Shown: positions 58,786-64,000 of the stretch, piece after piece
Layout of the letters: every line of letters begins with the position of its first letter
Position numbering within the stretch: position 1 is the stretch's first letter
Assembly (NCBI GenBank): GCA_038210415.1
Contig: JBBQWS010000011.1
Coordinates: 8,880-72,879, forward strand
Length of the DNA stretch: 64,000 nucleotides
Origin: JBBQWS01 sp038210415
GTDB lineage: Bacteria > Actinomycetota > Actinomycetes > Prado026
Direction: 5' to 3'
Notes under the pieces: model-generated
Databases searched by the model: none
Told to the model about the DNA's origin: nothing
The model's input: only the letters and a program-made list of their open reading frames with translations
Translations under genes and position numbers: made by a program

Positions 58786-58872
58786 GCGCGAGTGGCGGAA
58801 TAGGCAGACGCGCTGGATTCAGGTTCCAGTGCCCGAAAGGGTGTGGGGGTTCAACTCCCCCCTCGCGCACCA
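58786..58872 (+). tRNA. tRNA-Leu (anticodon CAG)
   Basis: Acceptor GCGCGAG pairs with CTCGCGC. The anticodon stem CTGGA/TCCAG encloses TTCAGGT with anticodon CAG. The long variable arm (TGCCCGAAAGGGTG) marks a class II tRNA, and the T arm is GGGGG-TTCAACT-CCCCC. Discriminator A and an encoded CCA end at 58872, unlike the Ile and Ala tRNAs here. Confidence 0.96.
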
Positions 58873-59158
58873 CACAGTGGAAATTTCCGCAGGCTCAGCA
58901 GTTCCTCGGGTCAGGTCCCAGTTCAAGCCGGCCGACGCTCGCGGTGTCTGGTTGACCCGGGTGGTGGTGAGCCCGACCGGCGACTACGCCCGGGGACCCC
59001 GCCGTGTCGACGGGAATCATCCACAACGTACAGATCAACGGACCGCGTCCGAGGCCGGGCTTCTCGACCTCTCCGGTTCGTCGACGGGATCGCGGAGATC
59101 CCCAACTCGCTCCGCGGTGGCACCGCCGTCCTCCTGGGAACCGTTTCGGTCTCCTCGA
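58873..59158. other. Intergenic stretch without a recognisable gene
   Basis: This 286-base stretch between tRNA-Leu and the rhodanese gene holds only frame shadows. GGAAATTTCC at 58879-58888 is a short palindrome just after the tRNA. No copy of the tRNA 3' end, no terminator with a T-run and no ribosome-site-supported start was found. Confidence 0.6.
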
Positions 59159-59512
59159 TCAGAGGATGACGGCTCGGCCGGACCGGTCGACGACCTGCCC
59201 GCCCACCGAGGCCCAGGCGCTCATGCCGCCGGACAGGCTGACAGCGTCGTAGCCCATGGCGATCAACGTCCTTGCGCCCGACCGCGACCGGTTGCCGCTG
59301 CGGCAGAGGACGACGACCCGCTTGCCGCCACGGACCTTCTTCGCGGCTTCGCTGATCCGGCCGAGGGGCAGGTGCGCCGCCTGGGGGGCGTGCCCGGCGT
59401 TCCACTCGGCGTTCTCGCGTACGTCGAGCAGGACCGCGCCGGCGCGGACGAGCTCACGGGCCGTGGTGGCGTCGACCGACGGCGCCCGGCTGAACAGATC
59501 CAGAAGTCCCAT
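59159..59512 (-). CDS. Rhodanese-like sulfurtransferase (single domain)
   Basis: This 117-residue rhodanese moves sulfane sulfur through a persulfide. The catalytic Cys70 lies in the six-residue loop CRSGNRS; LLDVRENAEWNAGHAPQA and LSGGMSAW are further family marks. It has no signal peptide. It follows the 38-residue Cys-rich gene by 31 bases on the same strand, and both lie behind a palindrome of the CsoR/CstR type. A role in persulfide handling is likely. Confidence 0.93.
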   Translation of the reverse strand: MGLLDLFSRAPSVDATTARELVRAGAVLLDVRENAEWNAGHAPQAAHLPLGRISEAAKKVRGGKRVVVLCRSGNRSRSGARTLIAMGYDAVSLSGGMSAWASVGGQVVDRSGRAVIL

Positions 59513-59543
59513 GGCTCAGCAGCTCCTCAGCAGGACGGACAAC

Positions 59544-59660
59544 TCAGCGGCAGGTGCAACGCTTCTCGATCGGGAACTTCGCCAGCACCTGCGCCGCGTG
59601 CGCACCGCAACCCGACCAGGTCACCTTGCGGCAGGACGGGCACAACACTGGACTGCACAC
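59544..59660 (-). CDS. Cys-rich micropeptide (38 residues) upstream of rhodanese
   Basis: This gene is easily missed. GTG 59660 has GGAGG 7 bases upstream and the frame is open to TGA at 59544. The product reads CSPVLCPSCRKVTW near the start, SGCGAHAAQV in the middle and KRCTCR at the end: seven cysteines including CPSC and CTC plus one His, suggesting a zinc or sulfane-sulfur site. I recall similar short Cys-rich proteins in other bacteria but no function. It is probably co-transcribed with the rhodanese. Confidence 0.75.
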   Translation of the reverse strand: MCSPVLCPSCRKVTWSGCGAHAAQVLAKFPIEKRCTCR

Positions 59661-59696
59661 GACGGAACCTCCGGGCCGTTGACGACACCGACCAGG

Positions 59697-59712
59697 ATAC
59701 CCCATGGGGTAT
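59697..59712. promoter_or_regulatory. Perfect 16-base palindrome, CsoR/CstR-type operator
   Basis: ATACCCCATGGGGTAT is a perfect palindrome matching the TACCCC-GGGGTA operators of CsoR/CstR/RcnR-family repressors. It lies 36 bases before the Cys-rich gene and overlaps TATCCT (minus strand, 59694-59699), a plausible -10 box. The regulator gene is not in the window. The site also abuts the stop codon of the surface-protein gene. Confidence 0.75.
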
Positions 59713-59715
59713 GCC

Positions 59716-61296
59716 TCACTGGACCACGATGAAAGCTGAGTCGTCGTTGTCTGTTGGGCTGGCCGTGGTGTCCACGGTGGAGCTGAGAGGTGCGGTGCCG
59801 AGCGGGTTGGTCTCAGCCGGCTGCCCCACTGCCGGCAGCACGTAGGTCACCACGCCCAGCGACCCAGGGGCCGCACCCACCGGGACCACCGCGGAGACAT
59901 CGACCGCGATCGACGTGACGCCAGGGCTGAGCGGACCTCGTCCTGTGCAACGGACGAACGGGTACCCCGCAGTTGTCGTGCCCTTCGCACAGGTTCGTAG
60001 GGCGTTGGCCGAAGGCAGCACCGGGGCGCCGGCCTTGGGCAGCACCAACGTGAGCGTCCAGCCCGAGACCGCCAGAGCCGGACCATCGTTGAAGGCGCTC
60101 ACCCGCCACGTCATCGGGCTCCCTGGCTGCCACCCGGACGGTGGAGCCGTCGACAGCAGCACGACGCGCGACCGAAGGTCGTACGCAGAGTCGGTGCCGA
60201 CCGACTCCTCGACGTTGTGCCCGACCGGATCGACCTCGTCGGGCTCGACCTGCTTGTCGTGGATCCCGGTCGGGCACTGCCGGACGTCGGCGACCGGGTC
60301 GCAGCCCGGGCCGAACGAGTCGGGGTCGCCGGCCTGGTCGGTGTGGGTCACGGCCAGAACCAACGGCGCCCCGAACGGTTCTCCGGTGGGGCAGATGGTG
60401 GTCGGCGCACCGCGCACGCACCCTGGGGTCCCCACGGTGCCGCCAGCGACCAACTTGCTGGACACCTTGACGAGCCCCCCCGGGACGAGGGTCCCCGTGA
60501 ACGTCATCAGGACGGTCCCGGCCGCGGTCAGCGGACCCGGGGTCAGGGACGTGATCCCCGGAGAGGTGGCTGTGGCGTTCAGTGTGAAGTCGCGCGTCAC
60601 GTCTCCCGTCGCGACGTGGTCGCCGGTCGGCAGGGCCAGAACGGCGCGCAGCCCGGTGATCGCAGTCGTGCCCTGGTTGAGGAACTGGGACGTGACGGTG
60701 TAGGTGTCGCCGGGTCGGCAGATGAAGTACTTCCCGTCGCTGCAGGAGCTGGTCGCCCACGACAGCCGCGACGCCACGTCGACCGCATTCGCAGGGGTGA
60801 CCCCGGCTTGTGGCGCGGGGGCCGCGGACGTGTGACCGGGCCAGTCCGGCAGCAGGCCGACATCGATGCCGACCAGGCTCTGGGTCACCGTCGACATGGG
60901 CAGCTGGATGAACTGGTTGGCGGTCCGGAAGTCGTTGTCCGGGCCCGGTCCTGGCGGGCACGACAGCGCCGCGCACTGCGACCGGAACCACCCGGTCTCC
61001 ACGACGATGCTGCCCGACCCACCGGTCGGCAGACCGGCGAGGGTGTAGGTGCCATCGGGCGCGGTGACCGTGGTCGGTGTCCCCGCCCCGGCATTGAGGT
61101 GCACCCGGATGCCCGCGACGCCGGGCTCACCCAGGTCGGCAGTGCCGTTGTTGTTCTGGTCCCAGAAGACCCGACCCGAGACCAAAAGTCCGCCTGCGGC
61201 GCCGGCGCTCGACGACCACGGACCGAGTGCGGCCACCACGACGACGGACATGGTGGCGATTCCCACCCACCAGCGGTTCCTGCCTGCGCTTGCCAT
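59716..61296 (-). CDS. Secreted protein with SdrD B-like domain and DUF11-like repeats
   Basis: The 526-residue protein has a signal peptide (residues 1-33, ending GAAG). An SdrD B-like domain follows (about 37-125) with the calcium-loop sequence FWDQNNNGTADLGEPGVAGI and TAPDGTYTLAGLP. The rest (150-526) is made of conserved-repeat/DUF11-like beta domains (QFLNQGTTAITGLRAVLALP, FNDGPALAVSGWTLTLVLP). It ends ADDSAFIVVQ-like without LPXTG or a membrane helix, so it is probably released or held non-covalently. AAGGGGG precedes ATG 61296. Function unknown, perhaps adhesion. Confidence 0.8.
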   Translation of the reverse strand: MASAGRNRWWVGIATMSVVVVAALGPWSSSAGAAGGLLVSGRVFWDQNNNGTADLGEPGVAGIRVHLNAGAGTPTTVTAPDGTYTLAGLPTGGSGSIVVETGWFRSQCAALSCPPGPGPDNDFRTANQFIQLPMSTVTQSLVGIDVGLLPDWPGHTSAAPAPQAGVTPANAVDVASRLSWATSSCSDGKYFICRPGDTYTVTSQFLNQGTTAITGLRAVLALPTGDHVATGDVTRDFTLNATATSPGITSLTPGPLTAAGTVLMTFTGTLVPGGLVKVSSKLVAGGTVGTPGCVRGAPTTICPTGEPFGAPLVLAVTHTDQAGDPDSFGPGCDPVADVRQCPTGIHDKQVEPDEVDPVGHNVEESVGTDSAYDLRSRVVLLSTAPPSGWQPGSPMTWRVSAFNDGPALAVSGWTLTLVLPKAGAPVLPSANALRTCAKGTTTAGYPFVRCTGRGPLSPGVTSIAVDVSAVVPVGAAPGSLGVVTYVLPAVGQPAETNPLGTAPLSSTVDTTASPTDNDDSAFIVVQ

Positions 61297-61323
61297 AACG
61301 AGACCCCCCTTGCTTGCCGTACG

Positions 61324-61557
61324 TCAGCGGTTGTCGCGCTTGGCCTGTCTGCGGTCACCCATTGCGAGGGTGCTCGCGTAGGGCCGCGGGTTGGTTCTTC
61401 GGCTGCGCCTGCCGCGGCCACCCTGTTCGGCGACCCGCACGCTCACCCCCATGCGGTACCGGCCGATGTACTTGTTGCGCGCCCGCCGGAACCGGTTGTG
61501 CAGCTCGCCGACCGCGTCCTCGGAGTCGTTGAGCACTGCGAGCCGGAATGCGCTCAT
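61324..61557 (-). CDS. Small basic hypothetical protein (77 residues)
   Basis: ATG 61557 has GAGG 5 bases upstream. The product (MSAFRLAVLNDSEDAVGELH at the start) is strongly basic after residue 20, with RFRRARNKYIGRYRMGVSV and GGRGRRSRRTNPRPY. I do not recognise it. The basic surface could bind nucleic acid. It lies 27 bases upstream of the surface-protein gene on the same strand and may be its operon partner or a chance frame. Confidence 0.4.
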   Translation of the reverse strand: MSAFRLAVLNDSEDAVGELHNRFRRARNKYIGRYRMGVSVRVAEQGGRGRRSRRTNPRPYASTLAMGDRRQAKRDNR

Positions 61558-61672
61558 CTGACCTCGATTTCGACGGCAACCGACCGCCCGAGCGTAGCGA
61601 GCGCGAGCAACACCGGCCTGGTACTTCGCCGATCCGACCATGCGGGCGAACGCGCGAACGCGAGGGGACCCG

Positions 61673-62250
61673 ATGGACGCGCTCGCCGCCTTGTACCGCG
61701 ACCTGCACGCCCACCCGGAGCTGTCGTTCCAGGAGGAGCGCACCGCCGCGATCGTCGCGGAGCAGCTGCGCGGCCTCGGCTACGAGACCACGACCGGTGT
61801 CGGCACCGCTTGCGACGTCGGCATGCTGCGCAACGGCGACGGACCGACGGCTCTGCTCCGCGCCGACATGGACCGGCTGCCGGTCGCCGAGGACACCGGT
61901 CTCGGCTAGGCCAGCACCCAGCGCGGCTCCGACCGGGGCGGTCACGAGGTCGCGATCGTGCACGCGCGCGGCCACGACGTCGACGTGACCTGCCTGCTCG
62001 ATGCCGCGCCCGAGCTGGCTCGCGACCGGTCGATCTGGTCCGGCATCCTGCTGCTGGTGTTACAGCCGGCCGAGGAGATCGGCTGCGGGGCCGAAGCGAT
62101 GCTCGCGGACGGTCTGTTCTGGCACTTGGGCCGACCTGATGTGGTGCTCGGTCAGCATGTGGCTCCGCTACGCGCCGCGTTGATCGGGTTGCGCCAGGGT
62201 CCGGAGTTCGCGGGCGCCGACGCGCTCCGTGCCACGTTGCAACCACTCGC
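61673..62250 (+). pseudogene. M20 family amidohydrolase remnant (in-frame stop, truncated)
   Basis: From ATG 61673 (GAGGGGA upstream) the frame reads as an M20 peptidase (LYRDLHAHPELSFQEE, LLRADMDRLPVAEDTGL). An in-frame TAG at 61907-61909 falls where relatives have Pro-Tyr. The same frame then continues AIVHARGHDVDVTCLL, where the usual metal-binding Cys-Gly-His-Asp-Val-His has become Arg-Gly-His-Asp-Val-Asp, and QPAEEIGCGAEAML. Similarity fades near 62230, so the C-terminal half is gone. Two key residues, a stop and truncation make this a dead gene. Confidence 0.85.
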
Positions 62251-62342
62251 CGCTCTTCGCCCCGGTCATCGAACCGACCCTCCCGACCGGGGTCACCGCC
62301 CTGGTGACCGCAACCCGTTGCTGGCTCCCGACCCGGGCCTGA

Positions 62343-62720
62343 TCACTCGGTCGGCACGCCGGGCTCCGACAGGAACAGGTTCAGCCCCAGCCGCGCCGAC
62401 AGGAACTTCGTCACCCGCTGACCACGGACACTGTTGCCGGCCGCGTCGAGCGGGGCAGAGTACGTCGCGAGCCCGCCCTTGCCCGGCGACATGGTGACGA
62501 TGCCGCCGCTCACCCCACTCTTGCCCGGCAGGCCGACGTCGTAGAGCCAGTCGCCGGACCGTTCGTAGAGGCCGCACGTGGCGAGGACCGCGAGAACGCG
62601 GCTGCAGTGCTCGGCGACGACGCCGGAGGTGTCCGAGCGGTAGCGGTCGTACGCCTCGGCGACGAGTTCGGCGACGAGCGCCGCGGGCGGCAGCAGACCG
62701 GTCGAGACGGTAGGCAGGTC
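62343..62720 (-). pseudogene. Glutaminase remnant with internal deletion
   Basis: The minus-strand frame ends at 62343 and reads as the C-terminal part of a bacterial glutaminase: HCSRVLAVLATCGLYERSGD, LYDVGLPGKSGVSGG, SPGKGG, PLDAAGNSVRGQRV. It is preceded directly by about 29 residues (STGLLPPAALVAELVAEAYD) that look like the family N-terminus. Some 150-200 residues, including the catalytic Ser-X-X-Lys, are missing. No ATG, GTG or TTG start exists in frame before a TAG at 62766-62768. It converges with the M20 remnant. Confidence 0.75.
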
Positions 62721-62860
62721 CAGCGCTTCAACCGATTGGGACAGGTACGGAGTAGTGCAGTTGCGCTATTGGGTGTAGTGCATGCGGTTCAGAAGGGCAT
62801 CCACCTGGCCGACACCTGAACTGAGTCGATACCCGCGCACGCACCGAAAGTTGGAACTGA

Positions 62861-63970
62861 ATGATCCAGAGTGGGGGAGCCGCCGCGCGCGATGGTTTGC
62901 GGTCGTTCGGGCCGGAGGAGCTCTTGGGACGCCCGCACGACACGGTGCTGGGCGCCGGCGCGCACCGGCTGATCGAGGGTTCTCGGGTCCTGGTGACCGG
63001 CGGCGGTGGCTCGATCGGCAGCGAGCTGGCCCGGCAGGTCGCCCAGATGGGTCCGGGCGCGCTGCACGTGCTCGACCACGACGAGTCGGCCATGCATGCC
63101 GTACAGCTGCGGCTCAGCGGCCACGGGCTGCTCGACGACGAATTCGCGGTGCTCGCGGACATCCGGGACCGAGAGCGGATTCGCTCGGTCGTGAGTGAGC
63201 TACGGCCGGACGTCATCTTTCATGCCGCGGCTCACAAGCACCTGCCGCTGCTCGAGCGCTACCCCGTCGAGGGTGTGAAGACCAACGTTCTCGGCACCCA
63301 GCACGTCGTTGATGCCGCCTGCGAGTTCGGTGTCGACCGCTTCATCCTGATCAGCACCGACAAGGCTGCTGCACCCACGTCGGTGCTGGGTTCGACGAAG
63401 CGGTTGGCCGAGCTGATCGTCGCGCAGGCCGCGGACCGCGGCCGGACGAGGTTCGCCAGCGTCCGCTTCGGCAACGTGCTTGGCAGCCGCGGGTCGTTCC
63501 TCGACACCCTCGACTGGCAGGTGGCGAACGACCTGCCCGTCACTGTCACCGACGAGCGGGTCACCCGATTCTTCATGACGGTGCCCGAGGCAGTGGGCCT
63601 CGTCATCGAGGCAGCGGTGTACGCAGAGACTGGTGAGACGTACGTCCTGGACATGGGCGAGCCGATCCGGATCATCGACCTAGTGCGCCGCTACGGCGTG
63701 CTCGCGGGTCGGCCTGACCTCCAGGTGAGGTTCACCGGGCTTCGCCCCGGCGAGAAGCTGCACGAGGTGCTCTATGGCGAGGGCGAGCTCCTAGCGCCAA
63801 GTGCCCACCCGCGGATCTCGATGGTCCCGCCGCAGCCGATCGACCCGCAGTTCCACTCCCACCTGATGCCGCTCTATGCCGCCGCTGCGATGTCCGACGG
63901 TGCGCGGGCCAAACGGCTGCTCGACGCACACCCGAGCTTCGCCCCGTCGATCTCGCTGAGTCTCGACTAA
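62861..63970 (+). CDS. Nucleotide-sugar epimerase/dehydratase (CapD/FlaA1-like, soluble form)
   Basis: This 369-residue extended SDR enzyme resembles UDP-N-acetylglucosamine 4,6-dehydratase/epimerases of polysaccharide synthesis. The NAD loop is VTGGGGSIGSELARQ (about 45-59). Other marks are IFHAAAHKHLPLLE, the STDKAAAPTSVLGSTKR segment containing the catalytic Lys, RFGNVLGSRGSF and GLRPGEKLHE. It lacks the N-terminal membrane helices of the WbpM/PglF group. ATG 62861 has only a weak ribosome site. It probably opens a surface-polysaccharide locus beyond the window; the last 30 bases show nothing certain. Confidence 0.9.
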   Translation: MIQSGGAAARDGLRSFGPEELLGRPHDTVLGAGAHRLIEGSRVLVTGGGGSIGSELARQVAQMGPGALHVLDHDESAMHAVQLRLSGHGLLDDEFAVLADIRDRERIRSVVSELRPDVIFHAAAHKHLPLLERYPVEGVKTNVLGTQHVVDAACEFGVDRFILISTDKAAAPTSVLGSTKRLAELIVAQAADRGRTRFASVRFGNVLGSRGSFLDTLDWQVANDLPVTVTDERVTRFFMTVPEAVGLVIEAAVYAETGETYVLDMGEPIRIIDLVRRYGVLAGRPDLQVRFTGLRPGEKLHEVLYGEGELLAPSAHPRISMVPPQPIDPQFHSHLMPLYAAAAMSDGARAKRLLDAHPSFAPSISLSLD

Positions 63971-64000
63971 CCGCCCCGGGTGCTGACTGCGATGAGCTTC

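Noticed and set aside
58873..58888. Attachment-site duplicate after tRNA-Leu
   Set aside because: No repeat of the tRNA 3' end was seen downstream in the window, and there is no integrase.
60217..62139. A 640-residue plus-strand frame running into the M20 remnant
   Set aside because: Its first two thirds are antisense to the surface protein; the real M20 reading is another frame from 61673.
1..64000. CRISPR array, insertion sequence or prophage genes
   Set aside because: No regularly spaced repeats, no transposase or integrase motif and no phage structural proteins were found.

Overview
The window is high-GC DNA from an actinobacterium (Actinomycetota, class Actinomycetes). It spans the chromosomal replication origin and the conserved cell-division and cell-wall block around it. 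Evidence: rnpA-rpmH-dnaA-oriC-dnaN-recF-DUF721-gyrB-gyrA in order, actinobacterial DnaA boxes (TTGTCCACA type), two parS sites beside parAB, and family-specific genes (crgA, pknB/pstP/fhaAB, DLW-39, DUF3566, ino1, cwlM-like). There is no gnd between dnaN and recF and no pknA beside pknB, so it is neither a typical Streptomyces nor a typical Mycobacterium. The species cannot be named from sequence alone.

Layout. 1-2.5 kb: start of a class A penicillin-binding protein (minus strand, cut by the window edge), a PadR regulator with a palindromic operator, and inositol-3-phosphate synthase. 2.6-13.7 kb: an accessory catabolic insert with an APC permease, a PfkB sugar kinase, a CUT1 sugar ABC transporter without its ATPase, a SIS sugar-phosphate isomerase/deaminase, an amidohydrolase, a class II aldolase, a GH4 glycosidase and a DeoR repressor. 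A recurring CGTTT half-site lies in its promoters. 13.7-27.9 kb: MFS exporter, CCA tRNA nucleotidyltransferase, NUDIX hydrolase, DUF6049 protein, MurJ, a small membrane protein, an NlpC/P60 endopeptidase, a free-standing MviN-type pseudokinase, SigM and its anti-sigma factor, TrxB (behind a SigR/SigH-type promoter), TrxA and a CwlM-like amidase. 27.9-35.6 kb: small membrane protein, aminotransferase and Ddl-like ligase, then the leftward parB-parA-rsmG-jag-yidC-yidD-rnpA-rpmH operon.

35.6-45.9 kb: dnaA promoter, dnaA, oriC, dnaN, recF, DUF721, gyrB, gyrA, DUF3566. 45.9-58.9 kb: tRNA-Ile, DLW-39, tRNA-Ala, a macro-domain-like protein, PpiA, rhomboid, thiolase, crgA, a DUF881 protein, a small membrane protein, a TrpG/PabA glutaminase, then the leftward fhaA-fhaB-pstP-rodA-pbpA-pknB operon and tRNA-Leu(CAG). 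Conserved order ends at this tRNA. 58.9-64 kb is accessory: a rhodanese with an unannotated 38-residue Cys-rich protein under a perfect CsoR/CstR-like palindrome, a secreted SdrD-B-like protein, a small basic hypothetical, two gene remnants (M20 amidohydrolase, glutaminase) and a CapD-like nucleotide-sugar dehydratase.

How it fits together. The core genes couple replication start and segregation (DnaA, DnaN, RecF, gyrase, ParAB/parS) with peptidoglycan growth control. PknB/PstP act on FHA proteins and probably on the MurJ-associated pseudokinase, with PbpA/RodA, CrgA, CwlM and NlpC/P60 as effectors. Many genes overlap by 1-4 bases (ATGA/GTGA), implying translational coupling. Several first genes of operons show a TANNNT box 6-8 bases before the start codon, the signature of leaderless transcripts.
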